Shown: positions 53,017-61,506, counted from the stretch's first letter. The stretch: 64,000 nt of DNA from Actinoplanes sp. NBC_00393 (GCF_036053395.1 NZ_CP107942.1:3624501-3688500); one strand, 5' to 3'. Notes: generated from the letters alone by a model not told the origin. Numbers and translations: made by a program.

Positions 53017-54405
53017 TCACCTGACGCCGAGACGGGCGGCCAGCCCGCGCAGTCCCTCCGGTGTGCTGGTCGGCGCATACCGCAGCCGGGAGACGAGATC
53101 GCGTACCGAAGGCCGGTGTACCTCTTCCGGGGCGTGCCGTTCGGCAGCGAGCAACGCCTGCACAGCCCGCTCCGGTCGGCCGTGGGCCGCCCAGGCGCGG
53201 GCGGTGTCGACGCAGTACCGGCCGTACCGTTCCGGCCCGGGCAGCTGCGCCGCCTCGACCTGGCGGGCGGCGTCGAGCGCAGCCGGTGTGTCCCCGAGCG
53301 CCGTGTACACCCCGATCGCGTAGATGTTGACGGTGGCTGCGCTGAACGGGATGACCCTGCCGTCAGCCGGCCGACGCAGACGTCCGGCCGACGAGGCGGC
53401 CTCGTCGAGGAAGGTGCCGGCATCGCCGGCGCGACCCGCCTGAGCGCTGGCGTAGGCGGCGGTGCACAGCAGGTTCCCGTACGCGGCGATCAGCGCGTCG
53501 GTGGCGTCACGCCCATCGGCGTCGAGCCGCTCGGCTGTGGTCCTGAGCAGACCGACTGCTCCGGCGTGGTGGCCCTCGCGGCGCATCGCGATGGCCATGG
53601 TGTGCGCGGCGGACGCCACCAGAAGCCCGTCACCCGTATGGCGGGCCATCGTCAAGGACCGGTCGGCGAGCACCCATCCGAGCGCGTCCTCGCCGTCCTT
53701 GGCGCACAGCGACGACGCCAGGACGTAGGCGCGGGCGAGCATCCCGGCTGCGGTGTCGCGGGCCCCGCCTGCCGCGGCATCGTGGGTGGCGTGCAACTGG
53801 GCGAGCAGACCCGGCAAGGTACGGCCGAGCTCGGCGTACCGGCTCGCCGCGTAGGCACGATGTGCGTCGGCCAGCCTGGGCGCGGCCGCAGGAGGCTTCA
53901 ACGGTGCGGTCGGCAGCGCACTGGCGAACAGCAGACCCTCCAATCCGTTCGAGGCGACGGCGGGAACCGGAGTGCTCACGCTGACGGCTGCGGTGACCGC
54001 CATGCCGGTGAGGAGGGTTCGCCTGCGCATCGAGTCGCCGTCTCCGCTCGTCTGAGGTTCGGGCAGCTTATCGGGAGCAACGGCACCCGGGAACGCCATT
54101 GCTCCGGTGGTGGTGTGTCGTACCCGCGTCGGTGACAAGCCGAGATGTTGCGGCGGGATGCCGAGCACATCGGCCAGGCGCCGCCGCACCTCGACCAGGT
54201 GCAGCGGATTCTGTCCGCGCTCGAGGCGGGACATCGTGGAGGCGCTGTAACCGCAGCGGGCACCGAGTTCACCGAGGGTCCAGCCGGCGGCTTGGCGGGC
54301 GAGGCGGATGACAGTGCCGGCCTCGTCGTCGTGCACCGCGCTGCGCATCCGGTCGGTGCTCCACACCGGATGGGAGCCGTCGATCGGACCGCTCGGGACC
54401 TCCAT
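53017..54405 (-). CDS. XRE-family regulator with TPR-like C-terminal domain
   Basis: 462 residues. HTH at about 30-75 (IRLARQAAGWTLGELGARCGYSASTMSRLERGQ), a linker with a Tat-like RRRTLLTGMAVTAA stretch, and a helical repeat domain (180-460; AYASAQAGRAGDAGTFLDEA). This architecture is common in streptomycetes and relatives, with unknown inducers. ATG 54405 is used; ATG 54348 (MRSAVHDDEAG) would also keep the HTH. A palindrome lies upstream. Confidence 0.82.
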   Translation of the reverse strand: MEVPSGPIDGSHPVWSTDRMRSAVHDDEAGTVIRLARQAAGWTLGELGARCGYSASTMSRLERGQNPLHLVEVRRRLADVLGIPPQHLGLSPTRVRHTTTGAMAFPGAVAPDKLPEPQTSGDGDSMRRRTLLTGMAVTAAVSVSTPVPAVASNGLEGLLFASALPTAPLKPPAAAPRLADAHRAYAASRYAELGRTLPGLLAQLHATHDAAAGGARDTAAGMLARAYVLASSLCAKDGEDALGWVLADRSLTMARHTGDGLLVASAAHTMAIAMRREGHHAGAVGLLRTTAERLDADGRDATDALIAAYGNLLCTAAYASAQAGRAGDAGTFLDEAASSAGRLRRPADGRVIPFSAATVNIYAIGVYTALGDTPAALDAARQVEAAQLPGPERYGRYCVDTARAWAAHGRPERAVQALLAAERHAPEEVHRPSVRDLVSRLRYAPTSTPEGLRGLAARLGVR

Positions 54406-54427
54406 GCTGCGGACAGTATCGGACCCT

Positions 54428-54445
54428 TCAGATCAAATCATCTGA
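54428..54445 (-). promoter_or_regulatory. Palindrome upstream of the XRE/TPR gene
   Basis: TCAGAT (54428-54433) and ATCTGA (54440-54445) around CAAATC, 22 bp before the ATG at 54405. It is an AT-rich island in GC-rich DNA and a candidate autoregulatory operator. Confidence 0.4.
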
Positions 54446-54563
54446 TCTATCCTCGTTTGCGGGCCTTGGCACGTGCCGTGCAGGGCCTGCAAACCGTGTT
54501 GGCAGAGGACGGCCGGGTGAGCGGTGATGAAAGTCCGGCTCGCACCCGAGGGAGGACGCCGAG

Positions 54564-54923
54564 ATGGTCCGGCCTACGTTGTCTGGCACCTCGAACGCAG
54601 CACCGCGCCGGAGCGTGCGGCTCCGATTCCTGCTACTCGTATCGACGATCACGGGAGTGGCCGCAGCCCTCCTCGTGCTTGCCGCCGGCTCAGGCGTTGC
54701 CGCCGCGATCCTCTCCGCCGGAGGCGCCTTCGGTTCGGCTCTGGCCCTCCTGCTGCAGCTCGCCGACCACGTTGACCGCATCCCGGCTACCGCCTCGATG
54801 AGCGTCAAACGCCGGCGATCACGGTCGTCACCAGGCGGTCGACATCAGCCTGCGTCACGTGCAGGTGTGGCGACACCCGGATCGCGTCGCCGCGGCGGGC
54901 CACGAAACAGTTCGCGTCCTTGA
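54564..54923 (+). CDS. Possible small two-TM membrane protein
   Basis: 119 residues as an open frame. The first 75 look like a membrane protein with two hydrophobic helices (LRFLLLVSTITGVAAALLVLAA; AAILSAGGAFGSALALLLQLA), while the tail is antisense to the aminotransferase and Arg-rich. No family recognised. It could be a real short gene read into the neighbour. Confidence 0.35.
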   Translation: MVRPTLSGTSNAAPRRSVRLRFLLLVSTITGVAAALLVLAAGSGVAAAILSAGGAFGSALALLLQLADHVDRIPATASMSVKRRRSRSSPGGRHQPASRAGVATPGSRRRGGPRNSSRP

Positions 54924-55947
54924 GTGCGGCGGCGACCCGGTCGGCCGCGCCGGCGGGCACGCGCAAGCCCAGCAGGTGCGGGCCGCGCGGCTCGGTGACG
55001 GTGACGCCGATGCCGGCCGCCGCGATCCGGGTGGAGATCTGCGCTGTGATCGTGGCGAGGGTGGCGGCGATGTTCGACGGGCCCCAGGCCAGGACCTGTT
55101 CGAGGGCCGCGACCGCCATCGGGGTCAGTTCGAACAGTGTTCGCGCGCCCTGGTCGTAGCGGCGGGCGCCGGGCAGATACTCCTCGCGGTAGTCCACCAG
55201 CGCGGCGAAGTTGTCCGAGCCGGCCCGCACGATCCAGTTCTCCTCCAGGGGCCGGCCCGTCCGGTGTTCTTCGCCGACCCACAGGTAGCCGCGCCCGAAC
55301 GGGCCCAGCAGCCATTTGTAGCCGACCGAGACGACGAAGTCGGGGCGCAGCGTGGCGACGTCGAGCGGCATCACCCCGAGTGACTGGCTGGCGTCCACGA
55401 CGAGCCGGGCGCCGGCCGCACGGGTTCGCGCGGCGACCTGCTCGAGGTCGACCAGCCCGCCGTCGGTCCAGTGCACGTTGGGCACCGACACGATCCCGGT
55501 CCGCTCGTCGATCGCGGCCAGCACCGCCTGCGTCCAGGACTGGCCGTCCTCGCGGGTCACCGTCCGGATGTCCACGCCGGAACGCTCGGCCACCCGCCGC
55601 CAGGTGTAGACGCCGGACGGGTACTCCCCCGCCAGGACCAGGATCTGCTGCCCCGCTTCGACCGCGAGGTTGGCCGCGGCGACCGCGAACCCGTAACTGG
55701 TCGCCGGCACCAGCGCGATCCCCTCCGCGTCGCCGCCGACCAGCCGCCCGGCCAGCGCCCGCAGCCGCTCCACGTCGTCGAACCAGTCGGCTTCACCGAT
55801 CTCCCACGGCCGGGCCCGCCGGCTCAGCGCCGACTCACCGGCCGCGTGAACCGACCGCAACGTCGGCGACAGGCTGGCGGTGTTGAAGTACGCGACGTCG
55901 TCGGGCAGGTCGAACAGATCCCGCTCGGAGTCCCAGTCAGCGACCAC
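54805..55947 (-). CDS. Class V aminotransferase-fold PLP enzyme
   Basis: 380 residues of the isopenicillin-epimerase/cysteine-desulfurase-like branch. The PLP lysine is in VSVGYKWLLGPFGRGYL; the cofactor Asp is in ARLVVDASQSLG. Other family blocks are VAYFNTASLSPT and RTGIVSVPNVHWTDGGLVDL. GTG 55947 is chosen because homology starts at VVADWDSERDLFDLP; the longer frame runs over the divergent gene. Reaction (desulfurase, epimerase or kynureninase-like) cannot be told. Confidence 0.82.
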   Translation of the reverse strand: MVADWDSERDLFDLPDDVAYFNTASLSPTLRSVHAAGESALSRRARPWEIGEADWFDDVERLRALAGRLVGGDAEGIALVPATSYGFAVAAANLAVEAGQQILVLAGEYPSGVYTWRRVAERSGVDIRTVTREDGQSWTQAVLAAIDERTGIVSVPNVHWTDGGLVDLEQVAARTRAAGARLVVDASQSLGVMPLDVATLRPDFVVSVGYKWLLGPFGRGYLWVGEEHRTGRPLEENWIVRAGSDNFAALVDYREEYLPGARRYDQGARTLFELTPMAVAALEQVLAWGPSNIAATLATITAQISTRIAAAGIGVTVTEPRGPHLLGLRVPAGAADRVAAALKDANCFVARRGDAIRVSPHLHVTQADVDRLVTTVIAGV

Positions 55948-55993
55948 ACCCCGGACCCTAATGCGGCGGCTGCTGGGTGCGTAAGGTCGGATC

Positions 55994-56914
55994 ATGGACG
56001 TTGTCGTGGTGGGCGCCGGGATCGCCGGGCTCTCCTGCGCCCGTGCCCTCACCGAGGCCGGTGCCCGGGTCCGGGTCGTCGAGCGCGGCCGGGTGGTGGG
56101 CGGCCGGCTGGCCAGCAAACGCTACAACGGCCGGTACGCGGACATCGGCGCCGCCTACTTCGTCGCCGACGATCCCGGCTTCGCCGCGCAGGCCGCCTCA
56201 TGGCAGTCGCGTGGCCTGGCCCGGCCGTGGACGGACACCCTGCTCGTGTATCCCGGCGGAACGCGGACGACCGGACCCGTACGGTGGGCGGCTCCTGGCG
56301 GGTTGCGGTCCCTGGCTGCCGATCTCGCCGCCGGGCTCGATGTGCGGCTGTCGACCACGCTGGACGCGGTCCCGCAGGATGCGGACGCGGTCGTGCTCGC
56401 CATGCCGGGTCCCCAGGCGCTACGGCTTGCTCCACCGGCCGGCATCGCTGAGGCGGCGCAGGCGCAGCGCTGGCAGCCGGTGATCGCCGCCGTGCTGACC
56501 TATCCGTCGCGCGAGTGGGGCGACCTGCACGGCGCCTTCGTCAACGACCACCCCGCCCTGGCCACGATCTGCGACGACGGCGACCGTCGCGGCGACGGCG
56601 CTCCGGTCCTGGTCGCGCACTCGAGCGCCACGCTGGCCGCCGAGCACCTGGATCACCCCGAGGCTGCCGCGCCGATCCTGGCCGGCGCTGTCCGCGAGGT
56701 GCTCGGCGTCGCCGCCGAGCCCGAGGTGCACGTACACCGGTGGAGCTTCGCCCAGCCGGAGCCGGTCGATGCTGCGTACGCCGTCGACGGCCGCGTCTGG
56801 CTCTGCGGTGACGCTTTCGGCCGCCCGCGCGTCCAGACCGCCTGGCTGTCCGGCCGCGCCGTCGCCCGGGCACTGCTCGGGTCGGATTCAGCCGCCGATC
56901 AGCAATTCACGTAG
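55994..56914 (+). CDS. FAD-dependent amine-oxidase/renalase-like oxidoreductase
   Basis: 306 residues with the dinucleotide motif VVVVGAGIAGLSCARALTEAGARVRVVERG (3-32), a GGR motif (VVGGRLASKR) and a C-terminal FAD-binding block VWLCGDAFGRPRVQTAWLSGRAVA. Resembles small NAD(P)/FAD proteins related to renalase. Divergent from the PLP gene by 46 bp. Its stop overlaps the convergent RCK_C gene by 27 bp. Confidence 0.82.
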   Translation: MDVVVVGAGIAGLSCARALTEAGARVRVVERGRVVGGRLASKRYNGRYADIGAAYFVADDPGFAAQAASWQSRGLARPWTDTLLVYPGGTRTTGPVRWAAPGGLRSLAADLAAGLDVRLSTTLDAVPQDADAVVLAMPGPQALRLAPPAGIAEAAQAQRWQPVIAAVLTYPSREWGDLHGAFVNDHPALATICDDGDRRGDGAPVLVAHSSATLAAEHLDHPEAAAPILAGAVREVLGVAAEPEVHVHRWSFAQPEPVDAAYAVDGRVWLCGDAFGRPRVQTAWLSGRAVARALLGSDSAADQQFT

Positions 56915-57370
56915 CGCCGCGACAGCCGCGTCGTCGCCGACGGCGACGACCGCGTCACCGGCCCGGAGAACGAAGCCCGGTTCCGGCGAGGCGATCGCCC
57001 GGCCGTCACGGATCACCGCGACCACAGAAGCACCGGTACGGGTACGCGAACGCAGGTCAGCGAGCCGTCCCCCGCAGTACGGCGAGCCTGCCACCAGCGG
57101 GATGCGCACTGCCGCCACGCCGTCCAGACCACGCGTCAGGTGCGTCACCTCGTCCACGAACACGGGCTGGCCGAGAAGCTGGGCCATGGTGCGCGCCTCG
57201 GTATCGGTGAGGACGGCAGTGTGCCGGACCGTCTCGTGATCCTCGGCGTCGTAGGCGATCAGCTCCCGACGGCCCCCGAGCCGCGTGACCACACCGATGC
57301 GCTGCCCGTCGGCCGTGCCGAAGGTGTACGACACGCCCACGCCCGGCAGAGCGGTCCTCTCGAGTTGCAT
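56888..57370 (-). CDS. KhtT-like cation/proton antiporter regulatory protein (RCK_C)
   Basis: 160 residues. The N-terminal domain (ERTALPGVGVSYTFGTADGQRIGVV; DTEARTMAQLLGQPV) and the C-terminal RCK_C/TrkA-C domain (VRIPLVAGSPYCGGRLADLRSRTRTGASVVAVIRDG; DAVVAVGDDAAVAALRELL) match KhtT, which gates a potassium/proton antiporter. GGAGG precedes ATG 57370. The antiporter gene (KhtU type) that normally follows is absent; the next gene is convergent, so this copy is an orphan in this window. Confidence 0.82.
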   Translation of the reverse strand: MQLERTALPGVGVSYTFGTADGQRIGVVTRLGGRRELIAYDAEDHETVRHTAVLTDTEARTMAQLLGQPVFVDEVTHLTRGLDGVAAVRIPLVAGSPYCGGRLADLRSRTRTGASVVAVIRDGRAIASPEPGFVLRAGDAVVAVGDDAAVAALRELLIGG

Positions 57371-57719
57371 CAAACCTCCTCACCTCGTTCCTGCATGCTC
57401 GGGCAGCGTCGGCGATGGAGGCGCTGTCGGCCTCCACCGCGTACGGGCAGCGGCGGACCGCAGTGTCCCGGGAGGCACCGCGCCCGTCGGTGCCCCCATA
57501 GGTGATCAGCCCGAGGATGCCGCCGGCCGCCGCTGCGATCAGCGGAGCTCCCAGCACGACGTCCAGGCGGACGGGCGCCGGAACGACCACGATCAGCACG
57601 ATCCCGGCGAGCAGTCCGAGCCAGGCGCCGAGACCGGCGCCGATCAACGCCGCGCGGCCTGCGGCGAAGCGCCTGGAGCGCCCATTGCCGCCCGGGTGGA
57701 CGTCAGCGATGCGGGCCAT
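57057..57719 (-). CDS. Glycine-zipper membrane protein, general-stress-protein-17M-like; 3' limit uncertain
   Basis: The first 110 residues look real: AAGRAALIGAGLGAWLGLLAGIVLIVV and LGAPLIAAAAGGILGLITYGGTDGRG, then AVRRCPYAVEADSASIADAARACR, resembling the 17M/DUF1269-like stress proteins. After about 57375 the frame continues antiphase over the RCK_C gene. In the neighbouring frame a TGA sits exactly at the RCK_C start, so a one-base frameshift may have removed the normal stop. The likely functional part is about 57375-57719. Confidence 0.45.
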   Translation of the reverse strand: MARIADVHPGGNGRSRRFAAGRAALIGAGLGAWLGLLAGIVLIVVVPAPVRLDVVLGAPLIAAAAGGILGLITYGGTDGRGASRDTAVRRCPYAVEADSASIADAARACRNEVRRFDATREDRSAGRGRVVHLRHGRRAAHRCGHAARGPSGADRLRRRGSRDGPAHCRPHRYRGAHHGPASRPARVRGRGDAPDAWSGRRGGSAHPAGGRLAVLRGTAR

Positions 57720-57725
57720 GTCCTC

Positions 57726-58598
57726 TCACCTGCCTCGAGAACGATGCGGCCCGACCACCATCACCGGGCACGGCGCGTGGTCGATCAGGCTGCGGCTCGT
57801 CGATCCCAGGATCAGCCCGCCGAACCCGCCCAGACCGCGGGAGCCGACGACGAGCAGGCCGGCCGAGATCCGCCGGCTCACGGCGATCAACCCTGCGGCC
57901 GCTGAATCAGCGGACACGACTTCGGTGCGGTAGTCGACGCTCGGGTACCGGGCGCTGACGCCGTGCGCACCCGCTGCGGCGTCGCCGACGGTTGCCCAGA
58001 ACGGCAGGTTGCTGGTGACGATGGCGCCGGCTGAACTCGTTCGCGCCGACTGATACGCCAGGACCAGTTCGGCGTTGCGGAGCCGGGCCTGCGCGAAGGC
58101 GGCCTCCGCCGCGAGCCGGGCCCCGGAGGAACCATCGGTGCCGAGCACGACCGGCCCGTCGTCGGACAGGTCGTCACCGCGCACGATCACGGTCGGGCAG
58201 TGGGCGTGGCCGGCGAGCTGGGTCGCCACCGACCCGGTGAGCAGCCCGGCGAACCCGCCCGAACCGCGATGCCCGGCGACGAGCAGTTGAGCGTTACGGG
58301 AGGCGTCGAGCAACGTCGCACCGGCCGGCCCGTCCAGCAGCTGGGTCGTCACCTGGAGGGTCGGATGCTCCTGCTGGACCTCGTGTGCCGCCTTCGCCAG
58401 CAGGTCGAGCATCGCCGCACGCGGACCCTGATCATGCAGGTCGTAGGCGGCGTGGAACGGTGGCAGGATCACCGGCCAGCCCAGCGCGTGGATGATCTGC
58501 AGAGCAGTGCCGCGCCGCTGCGCCTCACGCGCTGCGTAGAGGGTCGCGCTCCGCGCGGTTGCCGAACCGTCGAAACCGACGACTACCGGGGCGTTCAT
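57726..58598 (-). CDS. Tandem universal stress protein
   Basis: 290 residues with two UspA domains. Each has the ATP-binding G-2x-G-9x-G(S/T) type motif: GHRGSGGFAGLLTGSVATQLAGHAHCPTVIV and GSRGLGGFGGLILGSTSRSLIDHAPCPVMVV. ATG 58598 (MNAPVVVGFDGS) starts the first domain; the frame to 58643 runs through a tandem repeat. Such proteins are induced by hypoxia and stationary phase in actinobacteria. Neighbours are other stress/dormancy genes. Confidence 0.92.
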   Translation of the reverse strand: MNAPVVVGFDGSATARSATLYAAREAQRRGTALQIIHALGWPVILPPFHAAYDLHDQGPRAAMLDLLAKAAHEVQQEHPTLQVTTQLLDGPAGATLLDASRNAQLLVAGHRGSGGFAGLLTGSVATQLAGHAHCPTVIVRGDDLSDDGPVVLGTDGSSGARLAAEAAFAQARLRNAELVLAYQSARTSSAGAIVTSNLPFWATVGDAAAGAHGVSARYPSVDYRTEVVSADSAAAGLIAVSRRISAGLLVVGSRGLGGFGGLILGSTSRSLIDHAPCPVMVVGPHRSRGR

Positions 58599-58612
58599 GG
58601 CGAACCTTCGTT

Positions 58613-58680
58613 CCTTGGTCGATGTCGGCGGGCTCGATGGCACGGCCCTTGGTCAATGCCGGCGGCTCTGATGGCACGGC
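58613..58680. repeat. 34-bp tandem duplication
   Basis: 58613-58646 and 58647-58680 are direct repeats matching at about 28 of 34 positions, both starting CCTTGGTC and ending GATGGCACGGC. The second copy contains the stop and last codons of the DksA-like gene; the first lies before the universal stress protein start. Confidence 0.7.
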
Positions 58681-58988
58681 ACGCAGAACCGGGCGTCCGG
58701 GTATGCCCGCAGGCGGCCGAGCGGAATGGTTCGCCGGCATCCCTCACAGGTTCCGTACGTGTCCTGGGACATGCGCCGCAGGGCATGGGCGGTGTCGGCG
58801 ACGTCCTGGCGGGCCGCTCGCGTCAGCGCCGCCAGGGTGCGCGGGTCGAAACCGCCGTGCCGGGGCATGGCCTCGCACAGCACCAGTGCGGTCAACCGCT
58901 CGGTGCGGGTGGCGTACTGCTCCTCCAGGATGTCGCGCAGCAGTCGCGAGGCGCCGGCTTCGGCCGGTCCGTGCGTGGTGGCCGTCAT
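58653..58988 (-). CDS. DksA/TraR-type zinc-finger protein
   Basis: 111 residues. Helical N-terminus (LLRDILEEQYATRTERLTAL...DVADTAHALRRM) and C-terminal four-Cys zinc finger C81-x2-C84...C102-x2-C105 (CEGCRRTIPLGRLRAYPDARFCVPCH). DksA/TraR proteins modulate RNA polymerase. The acidic coiled-coil tip typical of DksA is not obvious, so TraR-like is safer. ATG 58988. It lies between BON and universal stress genes. Confidence 0.85.
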   Translation of the reverse strand: MTATTHGPAEAGASRLLRDILEEQYATRTERLTALVLCEAMPRHGGFDPRTLAALTRAARQDVADTAHALRRMSQDTYGTCEGCRRTIPLGRLRAYPDARFCVPCHQSRRH

Positions 58989-59001
58989 GAGCCGATCCCC
59001 T

Positions 59002-59292
59002 CTATCGCCGGGCTCGCTCGGGGTGGAACGGTTCCGCGCTGAACGGATGTGTCCGGTTGACCCGGGAACGGACCAGGTCGGCGTCGTCGACGTCGTAGCC
59101 GATGCGGTTGACCACCGCGCTGATCCCCGGAACCGTCGCCGCCAGCCGGGCGGCGATGTCGGCGGTGGAGCGGCGGCCCACCGCGCCGGTGAGAGTCGCG
59201 GTCCCGGCGTCGACGCGCGCCCGCACCTGCTCCGGGTGGATCCACAGCCGGCTGCGCAACACCCGCTGGACCTCCTCGGCCTGCCTCTGCAT
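59002..59292 (-). CDS. BON-domain protein
   Basis: 96 residues making one BON domain (EEVQRVLRSRLWIHPEQVRARVDAGTATLTGAVGRRSTADIAARLAATVPGISAVVNRIGYDVDD), a fold thought to bind phospholipids or polysaccharide. No signal peptide. ATG 59292 with GGAGG upstream. It is 13 bp upstream of the DksA-like gene in the same direction. Confidence 0.85.
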   Translation of the reverse strand: MQRQAEEVQRVLRSRLWIHPEQVRARVDAGTATLTGAVGRRSTADIAARLAATVPGISAVVNRIGYDVDDADLVRSRVNRTHPFSAEPFHPERARR

Positions 59293-59409
59293 GAAGCACC
59301 TCCAGATCTGCTGGTTGAATCACCTACGCCAAGCATCACGGCGGGTTGTCCCGGCAACTGCGTTCAGTGATGGACAACAAGCCGGGCTTTGCTTGCCGGG
59401 CATCGGCAA

Positions 59410-60090
59410 TCACCGGGCAGCCGGAACGGCCGGGCGCCGCAGCCGCTTGCCGGACGTGGTGAGCCGGTCGACGACGCCGGTGACGCCCGGGACCGCCGCC
59501 GACAACGCGATGGCGGTGCCGGCGCTGCCCCGCCACCCGGCGCGCCGGGTGAGGGTGACGACGCCGTCGTCCACGGCGACCTGGATCGTGTCGGCCGGGA
59601 TGCGCAGGGTGTCGCCGAGGACGCGATGCACCACTTCGTCGCGGATGACGGCGTCGAGACGATCATGCATTTTCAGAAGGTCCGACCTGGTGACGATGCC
59701 GAGCAGCCGGCTCTCGTCGTCGACCACCAGCAGGCGGCCGACGTCACCTCGGCGCATCATCCTGGCGGCGGCCGCGAGCGGCGCGCCGGCTTCGATGGTC
59801 AGCGGCGGTGCGCTCATCACCTCCGCAGCCGTGCCGTGCGGCCACTGCAGCAGCGGGGCCGTCCACCGGCGCCGCCACCCGGTACGTGACCCGCCTTCCC
59901 CGCCGAGCTCGATCTTCTCGTGCAGGTCCGTCCAGGACACCACGCCGAGGACGACGTCGAAGCTGTCGGTGATCGGGACCGCGCTGATCCGGCGCTCCGT
60001 CAGCAGGGTGACGATCTCCGCCACCGAGGCGTCCCCGGAGGCGGTGATCACGTCGGTGGTCATGACGTCACGTACTTGCCACTGCCGCAT
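59410..60090 (-). CDS. CBS-pair protein with C-terminal BON domain
   Basis: 226 residues: two CBS motifs (VRDVMTTDVITASGDASVAEIVTLLTERRISAVPITD and AAEVMSAPPLTIEAGAPLAAAARMMRRGDVGRLLVVDD) followed by BON (AVIRDEVVHRVLGDTLRI...DGVVTLTRRAG). CBS pairs bind adenine nucleotides and act as energy sensors. ATG 60090 with GAGCGACC upstream. Together with BON, DksA-like and universal stress genes it resembles hypoxia/dormancy clusters of actinobacteria. The repeat at 60125-60144 lies in its leader. Confidence 0.88.
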   Translation of the reverse strand: MRQWQVRDVMTTDVITASGDASVAEIVTLLTERRISAVPITDSFDVVLGVVSWTDLHEKIELGGEGGSRTGWRRRWTAPLLQWPHGTAAEVMSAPPLTIEAGAPLAAAARMMRRGDVGRLLVVDDESRLLGIVTRSDLLKMHDRLDAVIRDEVVHRVLGDTLRIPADTIQVAVDDGVVTLTRRAGWRGSAGTAIALSAAVPGVTGVVDRLTTSGKRLRRPAVPAAR

Positions 60091-60124
60091 GGTCGCTCCT
60101 CTCATTTCCGGTTCGCTCCCAGGC

Positions 60125-60144
60125 TTGCCGGATGGCTCCGGCAA
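60125..60144. promoter_or_regulatory. Inverted repeat between the CBS-BON and PucR genes
   Basis: TTGCCGGA (60125-60132), TGGC, TCCGGCAA (60137-60144): perfect 8-bp arms 35 bp before the CBS-BON start and 94 bp before the PucR-family start. It may be an operator for the divergent PucR-type regulator or a leader hairpin. Confidence 0.4.
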
Positions 60145-60237
60145 CGGCAGGGCACAGAGCCCAGCTATCCAGGGGCTAAACTGCCGACTGTCGGCAAGCA
60201 ACGAGCAACACGGACCAGCACGTCTGCGGGGTGCCTG

Positions 60238-61479
60238 ATGACCGACCGCGCTGGACGGCCCCGTCGGCGCCGCCCCTCGGCGCCCGGCCCGGACGATGCG
60301 TGGCTCGTCGAGGTGGCCGACGGCGCCAGCCGCGACGCCGGCGGCGTTCCGGTGCAGTTGCTCGGCGACTATCTGCTGCTGCTCGCCGACGCGGCGATCG
60401 ACGGGCGCCAGGTCAAGAAGCGCGAACTGGACGCGGTCGGCCGGCTCGGCAGGCAGGCGGCCGAGCAGGGCATCTCCGCCGGGCGCGTCGTACAGCTGTA
60501 TCTGTCCGCGGCCCGGCGGCTGTGGCAGGACCTGCCGATGGTCGTACGGTCCCGCGACCGCGAAGCGGTGCGCGCGGCCGCGTCCGCGGTGCTGCAGGTC
60601 GTGGACAAGGCCGTCGCCACCCTCGCCGAGGGCTACGCGGACGCGCGCCGCGACCTGGTCCGGCGGGAGGAGACGCTGCGCCGCGAGCTGATCGACGATC
60701 TGCTGCGCGGCGACTCCGATCTGGGCACGCTGGTGGAGCGCGCGGAACCGTTCGGCCTGGACCTGGCCCAGAGCCACCAGGTGGCGCTGGCCGCGCCGAG
60801 CCGGCGGCTGCCGGACGCCGACACGGCCATCACCGCCTTGGAGGCGGTCGTGTTCGACCGGCTCGGCGACCGCGACGTGCTGGTGGCGACCAAGGACGGG
60901 CTGCTGGTGGTCATCGCGCCGGCCGAGCCCCCGGCGGGTCCGGCGCCGTCCGCGATGGAGGCGGGCAACGAACTCGGTGGTCTCATGCACAGCGAACTGA
61001 GCCGGCTGCCCCGCGGACGGCCCTGGCGCGTCGCCGTCGGCCGAGCCCACCCGGGCCTGTACGGCATCGCGCGCTCCTACGAGGAGGCCCGCGAGGCGCT
61101 CACCATGGCCGGGCGGCTCAACAGCGACAGCCCGGTCACCAACGCCCACGACCTGCTCGTCTACCGGGTGCTGCTGCGCGACCAGCCGGCCATGGCCGAC
61201 CTCGTCCAGGCGGTGCTCACCCCGCTGGCCCAGGCGCGTGGCGGCGCCGCGCCGCTGCTGGACACACTGGACGCCTACTTCGCCACCGGCACCGTGGCCA
61301 CCGCGTCGGCCAAACGCCTGCACGTCTCGGTGCGCACCGTCACGTACCGATTGGACCGGGTCAAAGCCTTGACCGGCTACGACCCGGCCGATCCGGCGCA
61401 CCGGTTCACCCTGCAGGCGGCCGTGATCGGCGCGAAGATGCTCAACTGGCCGCAGGAACCGCTGCCGGTCCCGGGCTGA
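60238..61479 (+). CDS. PucR/CdaR-family transcriptional regulator
   Basis: 413 residues. The C-terminal PucR HTH is visible in LLDTLDAYFATGTVATASAKRLHVSVRTVTYRLDRVKALTGYDPADPAHRFTLQAA. The central GGDEF-like regulatory region includes GRAHPGLYGIARSYEEAREALTMAGRL. The N-terminal part is helical with no recognised ligand domain. ATG 60238. It is divergent from the CBS-BON gene and is the only obvious local candidate to regulate the stress cluster. Confidence 0.88.
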   Translation: MTDRAGRPRRRRPSAPGPDDAWLVEVADGASRDAGGVPVQLLGDYLLLLADAAIDGRQVKKRELDAVGRLGRQAAEQGISAGRVVQLYLSAARRLWQDLPMVVRSRDREAVRAAASAVLQVVDKAVATLAEGYADARRDLVRREETLRRELIDDLLRGDSDLGTLVERAEPFGLDLAQSHQVALAAPSRRLPDADTAITALEAVVFDRLGDRDVLVATKDGLLVVIAPAEPPAGPAPSAMEAGNELGGLMHSELSRLPRGRPWRVAVGRAHPGLYGIARSYEEAREALTMAGRLNSDSPVTNAHDLLVYRVLLRDQPAMADLVQAVLTPLAQARGGAAPLLDTLDAYFATGTVATASAKRLHVSVRTVTYRLDRVKALTGYDPADPAHRFTLQAAVIGAKMLNWPQEPLPVPG

Positions 61480-61506
61480 TCGGGCCCGAAGCGGCCACAA
61501 TGAGGT

